Source of the DNA: Verrucomicrobiota bacterium
GTDB taxonomy: Bacteria > Verrucomicrobiota > Verrucomicrobiia > Limisphaerales > UBA8199
DNA: 45,113 bases
Reading direction: 5' to 3'
NCBI GenBank assembly: GCA_003176045.1
Contig: PSRM01000240.1
Location: 1-45,113, forward strand
Shown here: positions 30,613-38,140 of the stretch, piece after piece
Layout: the number at the start of each line of letters is the position of its first letter
How positions within the stretch are numbered: the first letter of the stretch is position 1
The notes under the pieces: model-generated
What the model saw: the letters and a program-made list of their open reading frames with translations, nothing else
The model's database searches: none
Told to the model about the DNA's origin: nothing
Made by a program: the position numbers and the translations under genes

Positions 30613-31452
30613 TTACTGGTGGACGACGTAGATATGAACGTTTACCAGCGTTGCAGACGTGTTCTGGCCATTGCCATTTCCGTTTCCGTTTCCGTTTCCA
30701 CTGTTGCCGTTCCCATTGCCGTTCCCATTACCGTTTCCGCCGTTGCCATTTCCATTTCCATTCCCGCTCCCATTTCCGCCCCCATTTCCGTTCCCATTTC
30801 CGTTCCCGCTGGTTTTTGTGCTGGTAGCGGCCCTGGTATGAGCTTTGGCATAGATGACCTGCCCCAGGAAGTCTTGACCGCTATTGCCCGATTCTCCCAG
30901 GCCCGGGCCATCCAGGCTGTCATTTAGTGCCCGCGCGTCGGCCGGGCTGACCCCAAAGATGACAATTTCAACGAGATACCCGCCAGTGACGTTATTTACG
31001 CCTGCGCCTGAAAGGTCATAGGCGCCGTTGGATCCGTCCGGGGCGGTGCTGGCCGACAGACCCGAAACGCTCACGAGCTGCACTGTTGCGTTCGTCCCCA
31101 GCCTCGAGGAAAAAGGCTTGTCTATCAGGCCCTCAGCAAGAAGAACGTTATCAAAGCAGGTGTAAATTCCTGAGGCCGGAATAGTTAAGGAAACGCAATT
31201 CTGGCTCGCGAGCGCGCTGCATCGGCCGTAGTGCTGCGCGACCGCTGATTTGATCGTGCGGTAACTGGTTAACGTGCTGGCAATCAGAGCACTGTTTGTA
31301 CTTTGGAAAATTTTAGGAATAAGCAGCGCGGTGAGACCAGCGATGATCACCAGCAGCCCGATCATTTCGATCAGCGTGAAAGCTGCAGCAGCCTTTCCAA
31401 AGCACAGCCCTGCGCCGCTCGGCGCGCGTCGAACTCTTCGCAGGGTGTGCAT
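30613..31452 (-). CDS. Pseudopilin-like protein with Gly-Asn repeat tail
   Basis: The 279-residue protein has a prepilin-type N-terminus: AAAAFTLIEMIGLLVIIAGL, with the FTLIEM cleavage motif and a hydrophobic helix. The body has a type II secretion pseudopilin look (TALLIPKIFQSTNSALIAST). A second part (about residues 85-210) has no clear match, and residues about 215-262 form a tail of GN repeats with a few S and G changes, encoded by hexanucleotide repeats. It is probably exported and assembled into a pseudopilus or surface fibre. ATG 31452 lies 30 nt downstream of a 21-bp motif also found upstream of the YDG gene. Confidence 0.8.
   Translation of the reverse strand: MHTLRRVRRAPSGAGLCFGKAAAAFTLIEMIGLLVIIAGLTALLIPKIFQSTNSALIASTLTSYRTIKSAVAQHYGRCSALASQNCVSLTIPASGIYTCFDNVLLAEGLIDKPFSSRLGTNATVQLVSVSGLSASTAPDGSNGAYDLSGAGVNNVTGGYLVEIVIFGVSPADARALNDSLDGPGLGESGNSGQDFLGQVIYAKAHTRAATSTKTSGNGNGNGNGGGNGSGNGNGNGNGGNGNGNGNGNGNSGNGNGNGNGNGQNTSATLVNVHIYVVHQ
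30669..30812. repeat. Hexanucleotide tandem repeat encoding Gly-Asn
   Basis: Plus-strand units of the CCGTTT, CCATTT and CCGTTC kind repeat about 24 times and encode GN dipeptides on the minus strand. Such a tract can change length by slippage, in steps that keep the frame. Confidence 0.9.
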
Positions 31453-31482
31453 CAATTCTAGTTTTCCACGTCCGGCGGTAAA

Positions 31483-31503
31483 GACAATTCGCCCGATTAC
31501 GGA
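31483..31503 (-). promoter_or_regulatory. Shared upstream motif, copy 2 (pseudopilin gene)
   Basis: The plus strand reads GACAATTCGCCCGATTACGG plus A. It matches the copy upstream of the YDG gene at 20 of 21 positions and lies 30 nt before the start codon. It may be a core promoter or a regulator site. Confidence 0.6.
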
Positions 31504-31561
31504 TGGGGTTCGGTTCTGTTACGGAATGGGCGCCGAATGACGGCGGGTCATTCTTTTGTCG

Positions 31562-31585
31562 GAGCGCCCAACTCTGTTGGGCGCG
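31562..31585. repeat. Solo hairpin of family A type
   Basis: GCGCCCAAC and GTTGGGCGC arms (31564-31584) enclose TCT, led by GGA to give the GGAGCGC start of family A. It lies in the 218-bp space between the pseudopilin and PEP-CTERM-like genes, which otherwise holds only the shared motif. Confidence 0.75.
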
Positions 31586-31670
31586 ACCGGAATGCGCATC
31601 GGAAGAGGCCGAGACATTTTCTTCTCAGAACTCGCGAGGGCCTGCTGTGCGGCGCGGTCGCGGCGAACTC

Positions 31671-32609
31671 TCACCCAATGTCTGGAGCCCGGGATGCGCT
31701 TTCATCGGGTAGATCCCTCACCATTTCCTTGAAGCGATCCACGACACTCGCAAAGAGCTTCTTTCGGGCTTGCAGCCCGAAAACGCTTCCAAGGGCACGC
31801 ATAGCGGCAAGAGCGCCGAATATCAGGAGCGCTACATTGGCCAATTCGGGCACATTGGTAATATCGAGGCTCCAGCCTACGAGCGTGCTTTGCTCGCCGG
31901 CGGACTCGTCGGCAAAGAAAATCGTCCATGTCCCGTTTGGATTCAGCCCGTTGAAGGCACTCAAGGATCCACGCGTGCTACTGAGCGGGTCGGTGCGGCC
32001 GTCGGCTTGCCAGGTCCCGGTGAGCTGGCCGTCGCTGTTGTAGGAGGGGCTGAAGTTCTGATAGAAATGGATGTCATGCGAGGCGGAGGCCGACAGCGTC
32101 ACCTGAAAACCGGTGTCCCCATAGCCGTCAGGATTCGATGATGTGACTCCCACCCGATCCAGCAACACCACCATGGGCGAGTCGTTAAGCCGCAAGTAGG
32201 CATACAAGTCGCCGTTCCAGCCGCCCGAGATATTCAGCGTCACCGTCACATTCACAATCTGGCTGCCCAACCCGCTTATGGTATGAGAGTCAGCCAGGCC
32301 AATAGGATCATTGTCAGGAATGACACCAGGCGCATTGCCGGCGCCATTGTTGTTGAAAGGTCCGGTGAAATTGTAAAGGGCGGCTCGAGAGACCAGCGGG
32401 AAGGACAAAAGCAGGGTGATAATTGCCAACCTCCAAATGCCAACGGCGAATTTTGGAGTGCGCGGACATGTCCGCGCTTTGGAACACCCGTCCCGCTGAG
32501 CGGGATCGCGGTGTTCCAAGGCGGCGACATGTCGCCGCACTCCAAGGCGACGCGCGCCGATCACCTGGCAATTACCAGCAGGCCGGATCATATTTAAGCA
32601 GGAGGTCAT
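31671..32609 (-). CDS. PEP-CTERM-like protein with proprotein-convertase-type P domain
   Basis: The 312-residue protein has a signal peptide (WRLAIITLLLSFPLVSRA), a P-domain-like beta sandwich (about residues 85-240: GLGSQIVNVTVTLNISGGWN, GTWTIFFADESAGEQSTLVG, WSLDI) and a C-terminal VPELANVALLIFGALAAMRA segment that resembles PEP-CTERM, with Leu in place of the second Pro. Beyond it is an extra 30-residue tail; the region near FGLQARKK is encoded by a hairpin (31762-31782), so the sorting signal may be inactive. In-frame element E3 (93 bp, about codons 22-52) precedes the signal core. ATG 32609 lies 5 nt after the YDG stop, so coupling is likely; a TTG start inside the signal preceded by GGAGG is possible. 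Confidence 0.72.
   Translation of the reverse strand: MTSCLNMIRPAGNCQVIGARRLGVRRHVAALEHRDPAQRDGCSKARTCPRTPKFAVGIWRLAIITLLLSFPLVSRAALYNFTGPFNNNGAGNAPGVIPDNDPIGLADSHTISGLGSQIVNVTVTLNISGGWNGDLYAYLRLNDSPMVVLLDRVGVTSSNPDGYGDTGFQVTLSASASHDIHFYQNFSPSYNSDGQLTGTWQADGRTDPLSSTRGSLSAFNGLNPNGTWTIFFADESAGEQSTLVGWSLDITNVPELANVALLIFGALAAMRALGSVFGLQARKKLFASVVDRFKEMVRDLPDESASRAPDIG
31762..31782. repeat. Hairpin inside the 3' part of the PEP-CTERM-like gene
   Basis: TTTCGGGCT and AGCCCGAAA arms enclose TGC. It is translated on the minus strand near the end of the PEP-CTERM-like segment. Confidence 0.8.
32453..32545. repeat. Palindromic element E3 (family A, three hairpins), in frame inside a CDS
   Basis: The terminal repeats TTGGAGTGCG (32453-32462) and CGCACTCCAA (32536-32545) enclose perfect 18-bp palindromes at 32460-32477 and 32521-32538. 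The centre holds GGAACACC with GGTGTTCC (32481-32517), which surround TCCCGC-TGA-GCGGGA (32491-32505). Its inverse complement aligns with E2. The length is 93 bp, equal to 31 codons, and it is translated in the PEP-CTERM-like gene. Confidence 0.95.
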
Positions 32610-32614
32610 TCGAA

Positions 32615-35600
32615 CTACGGCACGGCGGTGCGGTAATAGCGGTTGGAGTAGTTGGTTGCTGTGAGGTCGGTAAAGGTGATCACCCCGTAGATGTCCGCGG
32701 AATTGGTAAGAATCGCGCTCCAGGAACTCAGATCGCTGGAGGCTTGAAGCAAATAACTGTTGCCAGGAATTCCTGAAGATTTGATTTGGTAATTGCCATC
32801 GGATAAGTGGGTGATGTTGGAAATGACAATCGAAACATCGGGTCCGCGCACGGTTACATAAACGGTCGCATTGCTGGTTCCCCCGAAGCTGTCGCTGAGC
32901 GTGTAGGCGAAATTGTCGGCGCCCGCGTAATTGGCTGGTGGTGTATAAATGACGTTTGTCCCGGTGAGCAGCACGCTGCCGCCCTGGGCACTTGTGCCGT
33001 TTACCGACTGGATAAACGTCGCGTCGCCATCGGGATCAGAAGCTTTGGACAGAAACTTTACAAGCGATACACCAGCGGCTTTGTTCTCAGCAGTCCCCAC
33101 TGTGTTGGTGCCCGGCACAGGCGGCCTGTTGATGACCTGCTCGGGATTGAGTGAGTTCGTCGCGCCAAGGAAATTTGAATCCCCGGCGTATTGGGCCGTG
33201 ATCGAGTTGGATCCATGCGGCAGCAAGGCCGTGGTGAAGAAAGCCGCGCCGCCACTGAGCGAAACAGTGCTGCCCACCGCGACCCCGTTGGTCAGGAATT
33301 GGACCGTGCCGGTAGGTGTGCCGCCACCCGGCGCGATTGCGCTCAAAACATTGGTGAAACTGACGTTCACGGCAGGCAACGAAGGATTGGACGAGGAGAT
33401 CACGGTGCTGAGGGTGCTCGCCTTCGTAATGTCGGCAGTCAACCCGGTTTGCTGAACGACGCTGTAGTCAGTCGCCTGCGCCCCGCTCAGGGTGCTCCCT
33501 GTGACTGTCACCGCGATTCCGGTGGCGACATTCGCGCTCGCGAATGTCCCCGCCGGCGCGCCGCCCACGCTGACAGAATCGCCGGTGAAAGGTTTGCCGT
33601 CGTTGGTTGTTCCAGTACCGGGCGCCTCAGCGCTTTGCAACACGGCTGTGCCACCAACAATCGCGGTAGTTGTGGCGTCATATACCTTATTGCTGGCGAT
33701 CAAACCTGAGACGGTCAGCGATTTGGCGGCGATCGTCGCCGATGCGGCGGTTTGCGTCGTGAGGCTGTAATCGCCGGACTGCGCGCCCGTCAAACTGAGT
33801 CCGCCGAAGTTCACCGAACTGGCCGTGGTCACATCCTTACTGTTGTAGGCTCCGGTGGCTGTTCCAGTGATGCTCACGGTGTCGCCCGTGTAGGGCTTGC
33901 CGTCGCTGGTTGTGCCACTGCCCACGCTTTCTGCGGACTGTAGCGCAGGTGTGCCGCTCACAGTTGCGGTTGTGGTCGCATCATAAATTTTGCTCGCGGG
34001 CACGGACAGACCGCTCATGGTCAGAGCCTTGGGGGTGATGGTGGCTGAGGCAGCGCTTTGCTGAGTCAAAGCGTAGTCGCTGGCTTGTGCACCCGTCAGG
34101 CTGATGCCGCTAAAGCTCACCGAACTGGCGGTTGCCACATCCTTGCTGTTGTACGTGCCTGTGGCCGTGCCGGTTGTGCTGACCGTGTCGCCCGTGTAAG
34201 GCTTACCGTCGCTGGTCGTGCCGCTGCCCGGGCTCTCAGCAGACTGCAGCGATCCAGGCGAGCCGCTCACAATTGCGGTGGTAGTCGCATTATAAATCTT
34301 ACTCGCTGGCACGGATAAGCCGCTCATCGTCAGCGCCTTGGCCGTGATTGTGGCCGAGGCAGCGCTTTGGATGGTGAGGCTGTAGTCACCTGACTGCGCG
34401 CCTGTGAGATTCAGGCTGCTGAAACTGACCGAACTCGCCGTGGCCACATCCTTGCTGTTGTAAGTGCCAGCCGCCGTGCCGGTTATGCTCACGGTGTCCC
34501 CGCTGTAAGGCTTGCCATCGCTGGTCGTGCCGCTGCCGGCGCTCTCGGCTAACTGTAGCGCGGGCGTGCCGCTTACACTCGCCGTGGTTGTCGCGTTATA
34601 AATCTTGCTCGCCGGCACGGACAAACCGCTCATCGTCAGCGCCTTGGGCGTGATCGTCGCTGAGGCAGCGCTTTGCTGGGTCAACGTGTAGTCGCCGGCT
34701 TGTGCCCCGGTCAGGCTGATGCCGCTGAAGCTCACCGAACTGGCTGTTGCCACATCCTTGCTGTTGTAAGTACCGGTGGCCGTCCCAGTGATGCTGAGCG
34801 TGTCGCCGCTATAAGGCTTGCCGTCGCTGGCCGTGCCGCTGCCCGGGCTTTCAGCCGACTGCAGCGATCCAGGCGAACCGCTTACGGTCGCGGTAGTCGT
34901 AGCGTCGTAAACCTTGCTTGCCGGCACAGACAAACCGCTCATCGTCAGCGCTTTAGCCGTGATCGTGGCCGAAGCCGCGCTTTGGATGGTCAGGCTGTAG
35001 TCGCTCGACTGCGCCCCAGTGAGACTCAGGCCACTGAAACTAACGGAACTGGCCGTGGCCACGTCCTTGCTGTTGTAAGTGCCGGTGGCCGTGCCAGTAA
35101 TGCTCACCGTGTCGCCTGTATATGGCTTCCCGTCGCTAATTGTCCCGCTTCCGGCGCTCTCGGTTGACTGCAGCGTGGGCGAGCCGCTCACGCTCGCAGT
35201 GGTCGTGGCGTCGTACACTTTGCTGGCCGCTACCGACAAACCGCTCATCGTCAGCGCCTTGGGAGCGATGTTTGCAGTTACTGTCCCGTTGCCCTCATCC
35301 GTGCTCGACAAAGCGTAATCACCTGCCTGTGCTCCAGTGAGAGAATTGCCTGTAATCTTCACCACAATACCGTTCGCAGCATCCTTGCTCGCAAACGTGC
35401 CGGTAAAGGCGGAGGCTGCCGTTGAGTTAAGCGAAACTGTATCCCCAGTGTAAGGTTTGCCATCAGCAGTTGTGCCGCTGCCCGCTGCCTCGGCTGCTAG
35501 CAACGCCGCGGTCCCGCTCAATGTCGCAGTGGTGGTAGCGTCATACGTTTTGCCGGCTGCGGTTAATCCGGAAACGAACAGAGACTTGGGCGTGATAGTT

Positions 35601-37150
35601 GCCGCCAGGCTTGGAGCCGTGAGTGTGTAATTGCCATTGCCGGTGCCTGTCAGCGAAAGGCCGCTCTCGTTGACCGCTGTCGCCGTGGCCACATCCTTGC
35701 TGTTATAGGCGTAGCTGGCCGTCCCGGTGAGGCTAACGGAGTCAACGCTATAAGGTTTGCCGTCTGAGGTGGTGCCCGCCCCGGCTGCCTCGGTGGCCTG
35801 AAGAGCCGCCGCGCCGGAAACAGACGCGACGGTGGTGGCATCGTACGCCTTGCTTGATGGAACCGAAAGAGTTCCCAGGGCGGTGAGAGCCTTGCGGGTG
35901 ATGGTCGCACTCAGGCTTGGAGCCGTCAGGGTGTAGTTCGCATTGCCCGTACCCGTTAAGGACAGCCCACTTTCATTTACTGCCGTGGCGCTGGCCACAT
36001 CTTTGCTGTTATAGGCATAGCTGGCCGTGCCCGTGAGGCTCACTGAATCCACACTGTAGGGCTTACCATCGGAAGTGCTGCCCGTGCCGGCCGTTTCGGT
36101 GGACTGCAAGGCGGCGGCGCCCGCTACGGCAGCGCTTGTCGTGCCGTCGTAAACCCTGCTCGAGGGAACTGAAAGTGTGCCCTGGGCCGTGAGAGCCTTT
36201 GGCGTGATGGTCGCGCTCAGGCTTGGACCTGTGAGCGTGTAGTTTCCATTGCCGGAACCTGTCAGGGACAAGCCGCTTTCGTTTACAGCCGTGGCGCTGG
36301 CGACATCCTTGCTGTTATACGCGTAGCTGGCCGTGCCGGTCAGGCTTACTGAATCCACACTGTAGGGTTTCCCATCGGAAGTGCTGCCGGTGCCGGCTGT
36401 TTCTGTGCCCTGCAAGGCCGCAGCACCCGATACCGAAGCGCTGGTTGTACCGTCGTAAATCTTGCTCGATGGAACCGAAAGTGTGCCCAGGGCCGTGAGA
36501 GATTTGGTGTTGATTGTGGCATTCGGGACGGTCGGCTGAGCGGATAAAGAATAATTGCCGGCATCAGTTCCACCGATGGTGTACCCGGATGCGGTGACAG
36601 CCTGGGTCCCAACATTCCGACTGGCGAAGACGCCGGTTCCAGCAACGACGGTTACGTTATCCCCATTCGCGACGCCTGAAACGGTCCCCCCGCTCAACGT
36701 GGCAGTGGCTGTGCCATCGTAAACCTTGTCCGCGGCCGTCACACTGGTGATCGTCACGGATTTCTTTCCAACCGTCAGAGTGCCTGTGTTGCTTAGGGAA
36801 GGGCTCGTGCTGGAAACAGTGATGGTGAAACTCCCCGCGGGCGTGTTGGTGGCGGTGGTGATGGTCAGAGTTACGTTCGGAGGAGGGTTGCCCGAGCCAC
36901 TGGTCGCACTCAGGCTGTACGTCGCGCCCAATGGAAGACCCGATGCCGCCAGGCCGGAGTAGCTCCCGCTGCCGGCTGAAGTGAATGAAATCGTGAACGT
37001 TGCACTCGCTGCTGTCCCGTATGTGGGGGTTCCAGTCTGGCTCCCCACTGTAATCCCTGTAACGCTCCCCGCCATGACGCGCCCCGTGCCCAAAAGCATG
37101 AACGCACAGGCTAACACTAGTCCTGTGAGGGCGCGTTTTTGCAAATTCAC
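32615..37150 (-). CDS. Giant surface protein with 11 YDG (MBG) repeats
   Basis: The protein of about 1,511 residues has a signal peptide (LTGLVLACAFMLLGTGRVMA), an N-terminal Ig-like segment (about 35-130) and eleven YDG repeats of about 100 residues, marked by KVYDGTATATLSG, KIYDGTTSASVSG, KAYDATTVASVSG and KIYNATTTASVSG. A Big_3-type Ig domain follows, then a cadherin-like segment (SDPDGDATFIQSVNGTSAQG, YTPPANYAGADNFAYTLSD) and a C-terminal tail that ends NRYYRTAVP. The repeats are probably extended beta domains for adhesion or matrix building. Units 2-4 are nearly identical, and units 6-10 alternate between two types, so the gene is expanding by unequal recombination. GTG 37150 (MNLQKRA) is preferred over TTG 37171. 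The shared 21-bp motif lies 29 nt upstream. Confidence 0.9.
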   Translation of the reverse strand: MNLQKRALTGLVLACAFMLLGTGRVMAGSVTGITVGSQTGTPTYGTAASATFTISFTSAGSGSYSGLAASGLPLGATYSLSATSGSGNPPPNVTLTITTATNTPAGSFTITVSSTSPSLSNTGTLTVGKKSVTITSVTAADKVYDGTATATLSGGTVSGVANGDNVTVVAGTGVFASRNVGTQAVTASGYTIGGTDAGNYSLSAQPTVPNATINTKSLTALGTLSVPSSKIYDGTTSASVSGAAALQGTETAGTGSTSDGKPYSVDSVSLTGTASYAYNSKDVASATAVNESGLSLTGSGNGNYTLTGPSLSATITPKALTAQGTLSVPSSRVYDGTTSAAVAGAAALQSTETAGTGSTSDGKPYSVDSVSLTGTASYAYNSKDVASATAVNESGLSLTGTGNANYTLTAPSLSATITRKALTALGTLSVPSSKAYDATTVASVSGAAALQATEAAGAGTTSDGKPYSVDSVSLTGTASYAYNSKDVATATAVNESGLSLTGTGNGNYTLTAPSLAATITPKSLFVSGLTAAGKTYDATTTATLSGTAALLAAEAAGSGTTADGKPYTGDTVSLNSTAASAFTGTFASKDAANGIVVKITGNSLTGAQAGDYALSSTDEGNGTVTANIAPKALTMSGLSVAASKVYDATTTASVSGSPTLQSTESAGSGTISDGKPYTGDTVSITGTATGTYNSKDVATASSVSFSGLSLTGAQSSDYSLTIQSAASATITAKALTMSGLSVPASKVYDATTTATVSGSPGSLQSAESPGSGTASDGKPYSGDTLSITGTATGTYNSKDVATASSVSFSGISLTGAQAGDYTLTQQSAASATITPKALTMSGLSVPASKIYNATTTASVSGTPALQLAESAGSGTTSDGKPYSGDTVSITGTAAGTYNSKDVATASSVSFSSLNLTGAQSGDYSLTIQSAASATITAKALTMSGLSVPASKIYNATTTAIVSGSPGSLQSAESPGSGTTSDGKPYTGDTVSTTGTATGTYNSKDVATASSVSFSGISLTGAQASDYALTQQSAASATITPKALTMSGLSVPASKIYDATTTATVSGTPALQSAESVGSGTTSDGKPYTGDTVSITGTATGAYNSKDVTTASSVNFGGLSLTGAQSGDYSLTTQTAASATIAAKSLTVSGLIASNKVYDATTTAIVGGTAVLQSAEAPGTGTTNDGKPFTGDSVSVGGAPAGTFASANVATGIAVTVTGSTLSGAQATDYSVVQQTGLTADITKASTLSTVISSSNPSLPAVNVSFTNVLSAIAPGGGTPTGTVQFLTNGVAVGSTVSLSGGAAFFTTALLPHGSNSITAQYAGDSNFLGATNSLNPEQVINRPPVPGTNTVGTAENKAAGVSLVKFLSKASDPDGDATFIQSVNGTSAQGGSVLLTGTNVIYTPPANYAGADNFAYTLSDSFGGTSNATVYVTVRGPDVSIVISNITHLSDGNYQIKSSGIPGNSYLLQASSDLSSWSAILTNSADIYGVITFTDLTATNYSNRYYRTAVP
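33800..35260. repeat. YDG tandem repeats, alternating dimer type
   Basis: Five DNA repeats of about 290 bp alternate between two versions. One has SGLSLTGAQ with DYSLT; the other has SGISLTGAQ with LTQQ and GSPGSLQSAESPG. The result is a dimer period of about 580 bp. Confidence 0.85.
35640..36510. repeat. YDG tandem repeats, near-identical triplet
   Basis: Three units of about 290 bp share the blocks DGKPYSVDSVSLTGTASYAY and NSKDVASATAVNESGLSL with few changes. This points to recent duplication. Confidence 0.85.
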
Positions 37151-37179
37151 GCGTCCATTTTCGCACAGCAAAAAACAGT

Positions 37180-37213
37180 GACAATTCGCCTGATTACGGA
37201 AAAATTTTCCGTA
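37180..37213 (-). promoter_or_regulatory. Shared upstream motif, copy 1 (YDG gene), with palindrome
   Basis: The plus strand reads GACAATTCGCCTGATTACGG plus A, matching the pseudopilin copy. It overlaps a 19-bp palindrome (TACGGAAAA, A, TTTTCCGTA at 37195-37213), which is absent from the pseudopilin copy. It ends 29 nt before the start codon. Confidence 0.6.
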
Positions 37214-37330
37214 TTTTGCGGAGGCGAGGGGATGTACGAGACTTGACGAATCGGCCGACTTAAGCCGATTTTTACTGGCTTTTGAGGAGTTTTGTGGCCC
37301 GGGATTCCACCGGGCTTGACGCGCCGGAAT

Positions 37331-38017
37331 TTACGCCGGGGGAGCTTCGCCTTCGAGCGTCACAAGCCCATTCGCGATCGCAAATTTCGTCAGGCCAGCC
37401 ACCGAATGAATATTCAGCCGCCGCATGATGCGTTCGCGATGAGTTTCGATCGTGCGCACGCCGATGCCCAGGCGCTGGGCAATTTCCTTGTTGCTCCTGC
37501 CCGACGCGATTAACGTCAGCACTTCGCGCTCCCGTTCGGTAAGCTGAGCAAAAGGATCTTTTTGTCCGCCGCTGCTCACCAATTGATTCAGCGCAGCTCG
37601 GGCAATTTCAGGACTGAAGAACGGCTCCCCGGCATAAACCGTTTCGATTGCGCCCAATAACTCCTCAGGCGTAGCTTCTTTTGAGATATAGCCGTGAGCG
37701 CCGGCTTGAATGATGCGGAAAACGTACTCCTTGTTGCTGTGTACCGACAGAATCAAAATCTTCACCTGCGGCATGTCTTTGCGCAGCGCCTCGGTTACGG
37801 CCAACCCATTCATCCGCGGCATCGAGATGTCGAGCAGCACCACATCGGGCACGAGTTCATGCGTTTTGCGCAGGGCCTCGTCTCCATCCGCAGCCTCGGC
37901 CACGATCTTTAGCCGGTCCTGTTTGGCCAGGCAGGAGTGGAGCCCTTTTCGAACGACCGGGTGGTCGTCGGCGATCAATATATTGATCTTGTCTTTTCCT
38001 CCGCTCACGTTAGCCAT
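37331..38017 (-). CDS. NarL/FixJ-type response regulator
   Basis: The 228-residue protein has a receiver domain (about residues 10-125) with acidic pocket IADDHP, phosphoacceptor Asp63 in VVLLDISMPRMNG, the Ser of LILSVHS and Lys of YISKEA. A LuxR-type helix-turn-helix follows (about 160-215: LTEREREVLTLIASGRSNKE, IAQRLGIGVRTIETHRERIM, RRLNIHS). It should bind DNA as a phosphorylated dimer and control transcription. No sensor kinase is adjacent, so its partner lies elsewhere. ATG 38017 (MANVSGG) is taken; ATG 38044 (MGQKKSENS) is possible. The neighbours are the divergently transcribed surface genes only by position, so no target can be named. Confidence 0.92.
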   Translation of the reverse strand: MANVSGGKDKINILIADDHPVVRKGLHSCLAKQDRLKIVAEAADGDEALRKTHELVPDVVLLDISMPRMNGLAVTEALRKDMPQVKILILSVHSNKEYVFRIIQAGAHGYISKEATPEELLGAIETVYAGEPFFSPEIARAALNQLVSSGGQKDPFAQLTEREREVLTLIASGRSNKEIAQRLGIGVRTIETHRERIMRRLNIHSVAGLTKFAIANGLVTLEGEAPPA

Positions 38018-38140
38018 CGAGTTTTCAGATTTCTTCTGTCCCATTTCTGTAAAGCCAACAATCTCTATCGTACCATTAACCGACGTAATAAAGCAATTCC
38101 GAGTTACACAGTAAAGCAGGAAGTGAACCAAAATCCGGTT

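Noticed and set aside
33800..36510. CRISPR-like reading of the regular repeats
   Set aside because: The repeats are about 290 bp, in frame, and encode YDG domains with no short repeat-spacer structure.
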